Of a DNA stretch of 59,461 bases, positions 23,723 through 32,498 are shown in pieces. Source of the DNA: Methanomassiliicoccales archaeon (GTDB lineage: Archaea > Thermoplasmatota > Thermoplasmata > RBG-16-68-12 > SOIM01); the NCBI GenBank assembly GCA_004377185.1, contig SOIM01000058.1:131828-191288 (forward strand), given 5' to 3'. The translations under genes were made by a program, and so were the position numbers. The number at the start of each line of letters is the position of its first letter. Position 1 is the stretch's first letter. Under the pieces are notes generated by a model. That model was not told where the DNA came from and searched no databases. It saw nothing but the letters and a program-made list of their open reading frames with translations.

Positions 23723-26110
23723 ATGGGGACATGGGACGTAAGGCTGTTGACCGCCTCTTATACAAGGTCCGGCAATGGAGTCACAGTAGAGTTGTTCGGA
23801 AAGACGAGGGAAGGAAAGTCAATAACGGTCCAGTACGAGGGTTTCAAGCCGTATTTCTATGCAGTGGAAGCACCAGATGCTCTCTTGAAGGAACTGAATG
23901 AGGACGATGAGGTTCTGAAGATAGAGCCAAAAGAACTCTTCTATGAGAACAGGATGACAGAATGCTCCAAGATAACCATCAAGTTCCCTTGGAGGACGCC
24001 CGAATATCGGGAGAGATGCAGGAGAAGGGGAGCGAGAGACGTTCTGGCCGCCGACATTCCTTTCGCCCACCGTTTCATCTATGACATGGACTTGGCTTCC
24101 TGCATCCGGGTTGAAGGAGAAGAGATAGAGAGCGATAGAACGACAGACCTGGTAGTGCGGGCCAATAGATTCGAGGATACTGAGCCGTTCCACCCAAGAC
24201 TGAAGATACTGAGCTTCGACATTGAGAACAGCATAAGAGATGGTCACCTGCTCGTGATTGGATGCTCGATAAGGGACAATGGTGGATTGCGGCAGCAACA
24301 ATTCACTGGTAGCGAGAAAGAGATCATAGAGGACTTCTTGGACTTCATTCGAAAGGAAGACCCAGACGTAATAACTGGATACAACATAGATGGATATGAT
24401 ATCCCTGTGATAAGGGAGAGAGCGACGAAGCTTGGAATCACGGAGATGAAATGGGGAAGGGATGATGGAGCTCTTGGTTCAATCAGTAACCGATTCTGGA
24501 GAGCTCATGGGCGCGTCATTGCAGATGCGTGGTGGAACGCAAAACAACAACTCAAGCCAAAACAGGAAACATTGAATGCCGTGGCAAAACTTCTGCTTAA
24601 CGAAAGCAAAGAAGATGTTGACCCGACGAGCATAGACGAGGAGTGGGAGAAGGACAGCGAGAAGGTCATCAAGTACTGTCTGAAGGATGCAGAACTCGCC
24701 CTTCGCATTCTGGAGAAGATAGAAATCCTCAACAAATCCATGGATCTGGCTACCGTATCAAAGCTTCCTGTCGATGAAGTCCTGAACGGACGCACATCCA
24801 CACTGATAGATTCGATACTGATCCGGGAAGCGGACAGGAACGATATCGGAGTGCCGATGACAAGGAGGGACAGAACGAGAGAATCCATAGAAGGTGGATA
24901 TGTGCACAGCATAAAACCCGGCATCCACCACTGGCTGTGCGTACTGGACTTCAAGGCAATGTATCCCAGCCTCATAATAAGGAACAACATTTGCTTCACG
25001 ACGGTCGATGAGAAGGGACAAACCGTCAGTCCGATCGGAGTTCATTTCCTTTCAAAGGATCAAAAGGAAGGTATTCTCCCGAGAATCCTTGCGAGGCTGT
25101 TGAAGGAAAGGGACGACATAAAGAGAAAGATGGCTGATGCCGAGACCGAGGATGAGGGGAAGTACTATTATGGCCTCCAGGATGCCGTCAAGACGTTGAT
25201 GAACGCATTCTACGGTGTTTTCGCCTCCGCCTTCTACAGATTCACTAATCCCAAGATAGGTGCCAGCATCACCGCTTTCGCCAGAGAGAACATAAAAGGT
25301 ATCATAGCCAAGCTGGAGGAGGAGAACATACCGGTCATCTACGGTGATACGGACAGCATATTCCTCAAATCTCCGAAAGAAAACCTGGAAGAATCAATCG
25401 ACTTCGGAAAGCGGGCGGCCGAGCGGTTCTCGAAGGAAGGGGCCGTTCTAGAGTTCGAGCAGGTCTTTTCATCTTTCTTCTCTCATGGACGGAAGAAAAG
25501 GTACGTGGGCAAGGCCGTCTGGCCCAAGGAAGAGATGATCGTCAGGGGATATGAGATCAGAAGGACGGATGCTTTCGACCTGCAAAGCGACACCCAGGAA
25601 TCGATCTTCAAGAAACTGCTCAGTGACGACATCAACGGGGCCATCAAAACCGCGAGGGACACCGTCACGAGCGTGAAGAATGGTGAGGTTCCCCCTGAGA
25701 AACTGGTGATATCCAGAACGTGCAAGGATCCAAAAAGGTACGCGAATCCGAAATCAATGGCGAACGTACAGGCGGCCGAGAAACTGCAGAGGATGGGCTA
25801 CGAGTTCACGCCTGGAATGAAGGTATCTTGGATAGTGACCAACGGTAAGAAGACTCCTCTGGAAGTGGAGCCCTTTGTCAGTGGGAGACCTTTCGAGAGC
25901 AAACCTGACTGGGACTACTACGCAAGAAGGACAGCGCACACCCTTTCCTACATAACCGACTACTTTGACTGGGACGAGAAGAGCTTGTTGGCGGGATCTC
26001 AGCAGGTCACGCTATTTGACGGGGATTTCAAAGAGAAGAGAGAGAAGAAAAAGGGTGTCAAGAAAACCAACAAGGACCTAACCTTGAAGGACTTCCTCTG
26101 GCTTCCGTGA
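23723..26110 (+). CDS. polB: Family B DNA polymerase
   Basis: A 795-residue replicative-type archaeal DNA polymerase. The 3'-5' exonuclease motifs are complete: Exo I LSFDIENSI, Exo II in GYNIDGYDIPVI, Exo III in YCLKDAELALRI. The polymerase motifs are A (DFKAMYPSLIIRNNI), B (KTLMNAFYGVF) and C (YGDTDSIF). No intein splits any of the motifs, as is common in other archaeal polB genes. Length and order are typical. The gene starts one base after the GTPase stop and is probably co-transcribed with it. A short basic tail with KKKGVKKTNKDLTLKDFLWLP could be the PCNA-contacting end (inference). Confidence 0.98.
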   Translation: MGTWDVRLLTASYTRSGNGVTVELFGKTREGKSITVQYEGFKPYFYAVEAPDALLKELNEDDEVLKIEPKELFYENRMTECSKITIKFPWRTPEYRERCRRRGARDVLAADIPFAHRFIYDMDLASCIRVEGEEIESDRTTDLVVRANRFEDTEPFHPRLKILSFDIENSIRDGHLLVIGCSIRDNGGLRQQQFTGSEKEIIEDFLDFIRKEDPDVITGYNIDGYDIPVIRERATKLGITEMKWGRDDGALGSISNRFWRAHGRVIADAWWNAKQQLKPKQETLNAVAKLLLNESKEDVDPTSIDEEWEKDSEKVIKYCLKDAELALRILEKIEILNKSMDLATVSKLPVDEVLNGRTSTLIDSILIREADRNDIGVPMTRRDRTRESIEGGYVHSIKPGIHHWLCVLDFKAMYPSLIIRNNICFTTVDEKGQTVSPIGVHFLSKDQKEGILPRILARLLKERDDIKRKMADAETEDEGKYYYGLQDAVKTLMNAFYGVFASAFYRFTNPKIGASITAFARENIKGIIAKLEEENIPVIYGDTDSIFLKSPKENLEESIDFGKRAAERFSKEGAVLEFEQVFSSFFSHGRKKRYVGKAVWPKEEMIVRGYEIRRTDAFDLQSDTQESIFKKLLSDDINGAIKTARDTVTSVKNGEVPPEKLVISRTCKDPKRYANPKSMANVQAAEKLQRMGYEFTPGMKVSWIVTNGKKTPLEVEPFVSGRPFESKPDWDYYARRTAHTLSYITDYFDWDEKSLLAGSQQVTLFDGDFKEKREKKKGVKKTNKDLTLKDFLWLP

Positions 26111-26126
26111 CTGAATTGCACAAATG

Positions 26127-26135
26127 CTTTATATG
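26127..26135 (+). promoter_or_regulatory. TATA box for L15e
   Basis: CTTTATATG, 65 bases before the ATG. Unlike most genes here, L15e has a leader of about 35-40 bases that contains a hairpin. Confidence 0.6.
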
Positions 26136-26161
26136 GATTCGATATTAGGCTTTCCCACTCG

Positions 26162-26174
26162 CTGGGTTTCCCAG
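26162..26174 (+). promoter_or_regulatory. Hairpin in the L15e mRNA leader
   Basis: CTGGG, TTT, CCCAG forms a perfect 5-bp stem in the predicted leader, with further pairing possible outside (CCA upstream, TGG downstream). It lies about 26 bases before the start codon. Ribosomal proteins often repress their own mRNA through leader structures; that is a possibility here only. Confidence 0.4.
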
Positions 26175-26199
26175 TGGATGTATCTTTGAGAGAGGAAGA

Positions 26200-26859
26200 A
26201 TGCCGAAAGAAGAGCCCAAAACGGAAGAAGCAAAGCCCTCCGAAGAGGAGAAGGAAGAAGCAACAGTTGAGACGAGAAACCTCTATCAGTTCGTACGGGA
26301 TGCGTGGAAGGATCCGGACAAAAGCTACGTGTACGATTTGAGGAGGGAGAGGATCCTTCAATGGCGAAGAGGTCCTTCCTTCACAAGAGTGGAGAGACCG
26401 ACCCGGATTGACAGAGCTAGATCCTTGGGCTACAAGGCCAAACCTGGATACGTGGTGGTCCGAGCACGCGTGAGAAGAGGAGGACTGCGGAAACACGCCA
26501 TCAAAGGCGGCAGGAGGCCCAAGAGGAAAGGCATATCCAAGATAACGATGGGAAAGAGCATCCAGAGGATAGCCGAGGAGAGGACGGCGAGGAAATATCC
26601 CAACATGGAGGTCCTTTCATCTTACTGGATAGGTGAGGATGGCAGGAAGAAGTACTATGAGGTCATTCTGGTCGACCCGCATCATCCCTGCATCATGAGT
26701 GATCCCAAGATCAACTGGATCTGCGGGTCCTCGCACAGGGGTCGGGTGTTCAGGGGCCTCACTCCGGCAGGGAAGAAGGGGAGAGGGCTCAGACGAAAAG
26801 GTAAGGGAGCTGAGAAGATCAGACCATCCATTCGGGCGCACCAAGGAAAAGGCAAGTAA
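26200..26859 (+). CDS. rpl15e: 50S ribosomal protein L15e, with acidic N-terminal extension
   Basis: A 219-residue L15e. The family core starts near residue 29 ([53 protein letters not shown]) and runs to IRAHQGKGK. Before the core there are about 27 residues rich in Glu and Lys ([21 protein letters not shown]) that most archaeal L15e proteins lack. The ATG at 26200 is the only start with a ribosome-like GAGAGAGGA before it, so the extension seems real. A hairpin leader and TATA box precede it. Confidence 0.96.
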   Translation: MPKEEPKTEEAKPSEEEKEEATVETRNLYQFVRDAWKDPDKSYVYDLRRERILQWRRGPSFTRVERPTRIDRARSLGYKAKPGYVVVRARVRRGGLRKHAIKGGRRPKRKGISKITMGKSIQRIAEERTARKYPNMEVLSSYWIGEDGRKKYYEVILVDPHHPCIMSDPKINWICGSSHRGRVFRGLTPAGKKGRGLRRKGKGAEKIRPSIRAHQGKGK

Positions 26860-26933
26860 CGAGTTTTCTATCAGGCCGGATAATAGCGCAACAACAATTA
26901 AAAACAGTCTCAGGGCTGGGACTGAAAGATTCA

Positions 26934-27062
26934 ATGACCGAAAAGGTTAGCAATGCGGACATATCACGATTCAACCTTGACAGCTCGGACGCGACCTTGA
27001 TTTTGGGCGTCGTAGGTTTCGTCTGTTATCTCCTAGGCTTCTTCATGGGAGTGCTATTCTAG
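26934..27062 (+). CDS. Membrane microprotein, 42 aa
   Basis: A 42-residue frame: a polar N-terminus MTEKVSNADISRFNLDSSD followed by one membrane helix TLILGVVGFVCYLLGFFMGVLF that ends at the stop. It lies between L15e and the convergent ThiI-like gene, overlapping the ThiI 3' end by 9 bases. ATTAAAAAC near 26897 could be its TATA box, about 30 bases before the ATG. It is too short for most gene finders; a single tail helix with such a clean hydrophobic pattern and a promoter supports it. Function unknown. Confidence 0.5.
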   Translation: MTEKVSNADISRFNLDSSDATLILGVVGFVCYLLGFFMGVLF

Positions 27063-27908
27063 TCCGATTCCCGTGGCCAGAGCCTGGATTCTCTCTGTTG
27101 ATAGCCCCACTACAGGATAGAATGTTGCCAGGTCCCCTTTCTTTTGGAACATCAAGTTCTCGATGTCGTTCCCGAACACGACCCCCTCGACCCTGAGCTT
27201 CTTCGCCAAATCGTAGAGCTCTTCCTCATTCTTGATCAAATAGGACTTGGGTCTCGGGTCCCAACCCTCCAATATTCGTACCAGTTCATTTCCTTCTTTG
27301 TGAGCGAAGTACACCTTGCACCCCCTCTTCATCATGAGCCAGCATGAGACCGTGCCCTTGACGTCGTCGACCAGACCCAATACCTTGCCCTGACTTCCCA
27401 ACGGAAAACCGCCTGGTCCTGGGATTATCTCCCGAAATACATATCCATCCTTCCCCCTGACTTCTACATGAATCTCCATGTCTGGGGAGCCGAGATCCAC
27501 CTTCATTTTCTGAAAGTCTGCAAGAACCGAACGACCCATCTCGCTGGCTAGGTCCTGGCTCGAATATGGATGAGTTCCTGTCCTTCTCGCCCTGATGGCG
27601 AAAGTTCCTCCCTTTCTCAGCTCTTCCTCGTAGGAGTGAAGGATGGTCTCTGCGATTTCTTCCATCTTCGAGGAGGTCTCCATGACAGGGCTGAAGGACA
27701 CGATGCCGAATGTTCTGGAAAGGATTCGTCTGGCACCCTCTTCGTTCTCAGACCTTACGTAGACCCTTCCTTCCTCGGAGGAGGTAATGCACTCGATCCC
27801 TTCGTTGAGGAATGAATCTTGAATGTTGGTGATGAGCCTGTCCCTGAGCCTTCTTCTGACCGGCTTTGACTTCAGTCCGATTTCCCCGTACCTGACCAGG
27901 AACAACAT
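27054..27908 (-). CDS. ThiI-like protein with THUMP domain but destroyed PP-loop
   Basis: A 284-residue homologue of ThiI, the tRNA 4-thiouridine synthase. The N-terminus MLFLVRYGEIGLKSKPVRRRLRDRL and the THUMP region (GRVYVRSENEEGARRILSRTFGIVSFSPV, FAIRARRTGTHPYSSQDLASEMGRSVL) are typical, as is the CWLMMKRGCKVYFAH helix after the PP-loop. But the nucleotide-binding SGGIDSPVA of ThiI reads VDDVKGTVS here (near 27345-27375), with no SGGxDS. The C-terminal rhodanese domain is absent and the end is short. Thiolation by the known mechanism seems impossible; it may bind tRNA or act as a partner. ATG 27908 is preceded by a TATA-like TTTTAGT at 27933-27939. Confidence 0.85.
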   Translation of the reverse strand: MLFLVRYGEIGLKSKPVRRRLRDRLITNIQDSFLNEGIECITSSEEGRVYVRSENEEGARRILSRTFGIVSFSPVMETSSKMEEIAETILHSYEEELRKGGTFAIRARRTGTHPYSSQDLASEMGRSVLADFQKMKVDLGSPDMEIHVEVRGKDGYVFREIIPGPGGFPLGSQGKVLGLVDDVKGTVSCWLMMKRGCKVYFAHKEGNELVRILEGWDPRPKSYLIKNEEELYDLAKKLRVEGVVFGNDIENLMFQKKGDLATFYPVVGLSTERIQALATGIGLE

Positions 27909-27949
27909 CCGCCTTCCATAGTGAAATACCGTACTAAAACCTCTCGTTA

Positions 27950-27958
27950 GCTTTATTT
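27950..27958 (+). promoter_or_regulatory. TATA box for the first TauE/SafE gene
   Basis: GCTTTATTT ends 24 bases before the ATG at 27982 (leaderless layout). It faces the ThiI-like gene promoter. Confidence 0.5.
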
Positions 27959-27981
27959 GGCTAACCCCAATACCACTTCGA

Positions 27982-28785
27982 ATGGAACTGCTGACCATCC
28001 TCTTGCTGATACTTCTCGTGTTCGGGGTGGCCTTCATCTACTCGAACCTGGGGCTCGGAGGAGGCCTGCTTTACGTACCCATACTGATGTCCCTCGCTTT
28101 CACTGGACCGACAGGAGAGGATATTGCAGTTCCCATATCTCTGACCCTTGCAGCAGCCACAGGTCTGTCCGCGACCATAAACCACCACCAGAAGGGGTTT
28201 GTGGACTTCAAGCTGGCTGGCATTCTAATAACAGGGGCCTTGATCGGCGCAGTGATAGGAGCCTTCTTCAATCTGAGCACCGACAAGAGGATATTCCTGG
28301 CGTTCTTTGTGACGGTGATTGTCCTTGTCGGCGTGAAGATGCTTTACGACTGGGCGAAGGCAAAGGAATCCGAGGACGATGATGATGACACCAAGATGAC
28401 TCAAACGAGAAAGATAGCTTCCGCGAACGGGACGCTGGCTTCCGGATTCCTCTCCGGGAGCTTGGGCATCGGGGGCGGATTGGTCAATGTCCCTCTGATG
28501 GGTTATGTGCTCGGACGAAAGACAAGAAAGGCCATCGGAACCTCGTCCGCGATGATCGTGGTGACATCCATATTTGGCTTCATCAGCTACATGCTCCTCG
28601 GAGGTTCCCAGGCGATAGATTTCAACCTGATCGGGATTCTCTGGCCCTTCGTATTCGTGGGAGCTTTTGTGGGCTCTCGATGGGGACTCAGAAAACTGAA
28701 AAGTCGCACTGTGGCTCTCATTTTCATCTCGGTTCTCTTCATCGCAGCGGCCAAGATGACAATCGACCTGATCCTCGGAGCGTAG
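27982..28785 (+). CDS. TauE/SafE family membrane permease 1
   Basis: A 267-residue polytopic protein with about eight membrane helices in two homologous halves. The first half has the signature LGLGGGLLYVPILMSL and the second has GSLGIGGGLVNVPLMGYVLG, the paired GxGGGxxxxP motifs of the family. TauE/SafE proteins export or import sulfur-containing or organic anions (sulfite, sulfoacetate, taurine-derived acids). A charged loop with DDDDDT joins the halves. The substrate cannot be assigned. It is followed 139 bases later by a second, diverged member. Confidence 0.9.
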   Translation: MELLTILLLILLVFGVAFIYSNLGLGGGLLYVPILMSLAFTGPTGEDIAVPISLTLAAATGLSATINHHQKGFVDFKLAGILITGALIGAVIGAFFNLSTDKRIFLAFFVTVIVLVGVKMLYDWAKAKESEDDDDDTKMTQTRKIASANGTLASGFLSGSLGIGGGLVNVPLMGYVLGRKTRKAIGTSSAMIVVTSIFGFISYMLLGGSQAIDFNLIGILWPFVFVGAFVGSRWGLRKLKSRTVALIFISVLFIAAAKMTIDLILGA

Positions 28786-28923
28786 CTCCTGTCCAATCTC
28801 GAGGTCGACAAAGGGTTTTTAGCGGAAAGGACGATACACTCAAAAGACCATCCTTACTGCGATTGTTGAGTCGAGGACCGGGAAAGAATTCAAAGAGACC
28901 AAATTCGGTAGAAGAGGGACCAG

Positions 28924-29697
28924 ATGGAGCTCAGCATAGAAATTCTCCTGCTGATAGGATTCCTATCCTTCGTAACAGAATACATCGATGCCACTCTGGG
29001 GATGGGGTACGGCACCAGTCTGGCCGCCATCCTCATTCTGATGGGGTTCGAAATTCACCAATTCGTTCCACCATTGCTGATTTCTCAATTTGTGGCAGGG
29101 CTATTTGCTGGACTTTCGCATCATTACGTCAGGAATGTAGATTTCTCACCGGGTTCTCCCGATCTGAAAGTCGCTGGTATCCTCGGCTTGTTCAGTATCA
29201 TCGGTATTGTGATAGCAGCCTATGTGGCGAGTGTAGTACCACCTGAATACCTCAAGATGTACGTTGGGTTGCTGATTTTCGTCTTGGGCATTGTCATTTT
29301 GGTTACCGTGGGAAGGACCTTCATGTTCACTTGGGGGAGAATTGTGGCTCTTGGATTCGTATCTGCCTTCAACAAAGGTCTGAGCGGGGGAGGGTTCGGA
29401 CCATTGGCAACGGGTGGACAGATACTCTCTGGAGTGGAGACTAAGAGTGCGGTTGGAATCACATCACTTGCCGAAGGGATAGCATCGATAGCCGGAGTCA
29501 TAGCATGGATGCTCATAATGATGACGATGGGGGAGACCGGTCTTATCCTGCCGTTGACAATTGGTGCGATCATCTCAGTTCCTTTCTCAGCTCTTACTGT
29601 AAAAAGGCTGCACGCAAGAAATCTCAGAGTTGTTGTCGGTCTGGCGATTCTAATACTCGGACTCATAATCGTGATTCAAACGATAGTTATGGCTTGA
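28924..29697 (+). CDS. TauE/SafE family membrane permease 2
   Basis: A 257-residue member of the same family with about eight helices. The motifs are YIDATLGMGYGTSLAAILILMGF in the first half and NKGLSGGGFGPLATGGQILSG in the second. It is not a close copy of the gene before it: motif residues and loop lengths differ, which suggests different substrates or a heteromeric pair. The next gene, a tandem UspA protein, begins 20 bases downstream behind a GAAGGAGG site, so a permease plus stress protein operon is likely. Confidence 0.9.
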   Translation: MELSIEILLLIGFLSFVTEYIDATLGMGYGTSLAAILILMGFEIHQFVPPLLISQFVAGLFAGLSHHYVRNVDFSPGSPDLKVAGILGLFSIIGIVIAAYVASVVPPEYLKMYVGLLIFVLGIVILVTVGRTFMFTWGRIVALGFVSAFNKGLSGGGFGPLATGGQILSGVETKSAVGITSLAEGIASIAGVIAWMLIMMTMGETGLILPLTIGAIISVPFSALTVKRLHARNLRVVVGLAILILGLIIVIQTIVMA

Positions 29698-29716
29698 GGT
29701 GAAGGAGGACGTCTGA

Positions 29717-30580
29717 ATGATCAAGAAAATACTGGTTGGCGTGGACGCAAACATCAAGGAGAACATGGCCATGATATACGCGGCCAATTTGTGCAAAATC
29801 TTGGACGCGGAACTGGTTGCGGTACATGTAATCGAAGAGCTGCAAGTGTACGCATTCTGGGGAACCGTGCCAGTTCTCAAGAGAGAAGAGATACTCAAGG
29901 AGAGACAGCAGGTAGTAGAGGAGGCCGGGAGACTGGGAAAGAAACTGGGGATCAAAGCTTCGGGCAAGATCGTCGAGGGGATTTCTCCCGCCGAAGAACT
30001 GCTCAGGGAAGCACATGATGGAGATTTCGATATCATCGTGGTCGGCTGTCACGGGAGGTCTGTTCTCGTTGAGTCCTTGCTGGGCGGTGTTTCGAGTCAG
30101 CTTATCCACCATTCGAAAATCCCGATTCTGGTGGTCAAGTCCTTAAGAAACTTCTCGAGGATTCTGATGTGTACAGGGGGTTCGAAGTATGCAGAGGATG
30201 CCATATATTTCGCCTCTGACATTGCTGCTAAGGCCAAGTCGAAGGTCACTGTACTAAGCGTGGCGCCCTCCGATGATCCAAAAATCATAGAGATGGCCAG
30301 CAAGATAGCTAGCAAGAGTGCAGAAATCCTCAAGAAGAAAGGAGTGGAAGTTGAAGCCAAGGTCAGAACTGGCCATCCCGCAGAACAGATTCTCACGGAA
30401 GCAAGGTCAGGGGGATATCCCCTATTGGTCATGGGCTACAAAGGAACCTCGGCCGTCGCTGACCTCCTCCTTGGGGATGTTGCTTCCAAAGTAATGCATC
30501 ACTCACGAAGGCCCACACTCGTTTTCAGAGAGAAGATTACCTCAAAGAGGAGGGGACAGGTCCGCTCCAGTAGAGCATGA
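29717..30580 (+). CDS. Tandem universal stress protein (two UspA domains)
   Basis: A 287-residue protein of two UspA domains (about 1-140 and 145-285). Domain 1 begins KKILVGVDANIKENMAMIYAANLC and has a nucleotide motif GCHGRSVLVESLLGGVSSQLIHHSKIPILVV. Domain 2 begins RILMCTGGSKYAEDAIYFASDIA and has MGYKGTSAVADLLLGDVASKVMHHSRRPTLVF. Both carry the G-x2-G-x9-G(S/T)-type ATP-binding loop, in slightly diverged form. UspA proteins bind ATP or AMP and often regulate adjacent transporters or kinases. It sits between two TauE/SafE permeases and a small membrane protein, so it may regulate that transport. Confidence 0.92.
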   Translation: MIKKILVGVDANIKENMAMIYAANLCKILDAELVAVHVIEELQVYAFWGTVPVLKREEILKERQQVVEEAGRLGKKLGIKASGKIVEGISPAEELLREAHDGDFDIIVVGCHGRSVLVESLLGGVSSQLIHHSKIPILVVKSLRNFSRILMCTGGSKYAEDAIYFASDIAAKAKSKVTVLSVAPSDDPKIIEMASKIASKSAEILKKKGVEVEAKVRTGHPAEQILTEARSGGYPLLVMGYKGTSAVADLLLGDVASKVMHHSRRPTLVFREKITSKRRGQVRSSRA

Positions 30581-30607
30581 AGATACTGAATTGGGAAGGA
30601 TGATAGC

Positions 30608-30877
30608 ATGGGAAAGAAATCCGAAAGATTCAAGGATATTGCTGGAATGATTGGCCTTGGTATGATATTCGCAACCGGTCTTGTGACGATAATCACTTGG
30701 CTGGTCGCTTGGTGGAACGGCCTCACAACGGGGAACTACACCGTGCTTGTGAACATCAATTCCGTCGGAGAGATGTTTGCCGAGTTCTGGCTCATCTGGA
30801 TCGTTCTTGGCTTTGCCATATGGGGTATGTACTGGTACGTGCATGAGGCAATACTGGAAAAAGAAGAGATGGAATAG
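30608..30877 (+). CDS. Small two-helix membrane protein
   Basis: An 89-residue protein with helices at about residues 12-33 (GMIGLGMIFATGLVTIITWLVAW) and 54-76 (EFWLIWIVLGFAIWGMYWYVH). N-terminal lysines and the C-terminal LEKEEME suggest both ends are cytoplasmic. No family recognised. It lies 28 bases after the UspA gene and 36 bases before the acyl-CoA ligase, in the same direction; a GGAAGGA site precedes the ATG. Confidence 0.65.
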   Translation: MGKKSERFKDIAGMIGLGMIFATGLVTIITWLVAWWNGLTTGNYTVLVNINSVGEMFAEFWLIWIVLGFAIWGMYWYVHEAILEKEEME

Positions 30878-30913
30878 CAAGATTGATGAACTGATAGAGG
30901 AGAGAAGCAGGCC

Positions 30914-32476
30914 ATGCAACTCTCGGAGATACTGACATCGGCAAATGAGAACCGCCCTCGGGAAGAAGCCATAGTGTGCGGTGCTGAGAGATTCACATAT
31001 TCCGATCTCTCTGGAAGAGTGTTGAGGCTTGCAACCGCGCTCAAAGATATGGGTTTTGGAGTTCAAGACAGAATAGCAATAGTCCACAGGAACTGCCACC
31101 GTTTCCTTGAGAGTTATTTTGCCGCCACCTGGATTGGGGCCGTTTTGGTGCCGGTCAACTATCGACTATCATCGGACGATTTCTGTTACATCTTCAAGGA
31201 CTCGGGAGCCAAGGGCATCATCACCGAGGCAAATCTGTTGGAGAGAATCTGGTCCTCGATTAAGGACGGTTCGGAACCGATTTTGACAATCATCACAGGA
31301 CGACCGAAGGAAACTGAGGAATTGGGGAACGCCTGCGTCTATGAAAACCTGATTAGAAGAGAGAGCGTTGAGGGACTCCCGCCTGCAGAAATCCAGGACT
31401 CAGAAGCGGCACAGATATACTATACCAGCGGCACGACAGGAAAGCCAAAGGGTGTCGTCCTCACACACCGGAACAGCTACGTACATGCCCTTAACACGAT
31501 AGATGAGATTCATTTGACAAAGGAAGACCGATGGTTGCACGTGTCACCGATGTACCATTTGGCGGATGCGTGGTCCACCTGGGCAATCACTATGGTAGGT
31601 GGCACTCATGTCTTTGTGCCCGAGTTCGACCCGAGAAGGGTGCTGGAAACTATCGAACGCGACAGAATCACCGTCAGCAACTTCATCCCGACAATGCTGA
31701 ACATGCTGGTGAATCATCCTGAGGTTGACAGATACGACCATAGTAGCCTTCGTCTCATAATGAGCGGTGGAGCGCCAATAGCCCCCGAGGTAATCAGAAA
31801 GGTCATTGACACGTTCGGATGTGAATACATCCAGACATACGGAATGACCGAGACAAGCCCGTTCCTTACGATGTCCATCTTGAGGAGTCATCTCAGAGAC
31901 CTGCCTTTTGAAGAGAGATTACGCTACCTGGCCACAACGGGAAGGCCTTTCAAGGGCGTTGATCTGGAAGTGGTCAAAGAGGATGGAACGGAAGTCGAAA
32001 GGAATGACAAGGACGTAGGTGAGATCATAGTGAAGGGCGAAACAATTACCCCCGGATACTGGAGACGACCTGAAGAAACAAAAGAGAGACTGAAGGATGG
32101 GTGGCTTCACACGAGAGACCTCGCCACGGTGAACGAAGAGGGCTACGTGACAATCGTGGACAGGATGGATGACATGATAATAACGGGCGGCGAGAACGTG
32201 TATTCGATAGAGGTGGAGAATGTTCTTTACGAACATCCGAAGATATGGGAGGCTGGCGTCATCGGAGTAAGGGATGAGATCTGGGGAGAGAGGATCGTCG
32301 CAGTAGTGGTCCCGAAAGAAGGAGAACAGCTGTCCGAGAAGGAAGTGATTGAACACTGCAAAGCAAGGTTGGCGGCGTTCAAGGCCCCGAAGGAGGTCGT
32401 CCTGGCTGACGAACTTCCCAAGACCGAATCAGGCAAGCTGAAGAAGAACGTATTGAGAGAGAAGTACGGTGGTTGA
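30914..32476 (+). CDS. AMP-dependent acyl-CoA synthetase
   Basis: A 520-residue ANL-superfamily ligase that activates a carboxylic acid with ATP and CoA. Motifs: A3 YYTSGTTGKPKGVVLTHRN, A5 TYGMTETSPF, A7/A8 TRDLATVNEEGYVTIVDRMDDMIITGGENVYS and the catalytic C-terminal lysine in ESGKLKKNVLRE. It resembles long-chain or medium-chain fatty-acid CoA ligases. It pairs logically with the Etf/FixC system at the other end of the window for acyl-CoA oxidation (inference). Its transcript may start with the UspA gene. Confidence 0.93.
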   Translation: MQLSEILTSANENRPREEAIVCGAERFTYSDLSGRVLRLATALKDMGFGVQDRIAIVHRNCHRFLESYFAATWIGAVLVPVNYRLSSDDFCYIFKDSGAKGIITEANLLERIWSSIKDGSEPILTIITGRPKETEELGNACVYENLIRRESVEGLPPAEIQDSEAAQIYYTSGTTGKPKGVVLTHRNSYVHALNTIDEIHLTKEDRWLHVSPMYHLADAWSTWAITMVGGTHVFVPEFDPRRVLETIERDRITVSNFIPTMLNMLVNHPEVDRYDHSSLRLIMSGGAPIAPEVIRKVIDTFGCEYIQTYGMTETSPFLTMSILRSHLRDLPFEERLRYLATTGRPFKGVDLEVVKEDGTEVERNDKDVGEIIVKGETITPGYWRRPEETKERLKDGWLHTRDLATVNEEGYVTIVDRMDDMIITGGENVYSIEVENVLYEHPKIWEAGVIGVRDEIWGERIVAVVVPKEGEQLSEKEVIEHCKARLAAFKAPKEVVLADELPKTESGKLKKNVLREKYGG

Positions 32477-32498
32477 CCGTTTTTAGCTTCTCCAGATT

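Noticed and set aside
28680-29246. 188-residue plus-strand frame across the two permease genes
   Set aside because: Out-of-frame shadow; composition rich in Arg, Ser and Pro with no motif.
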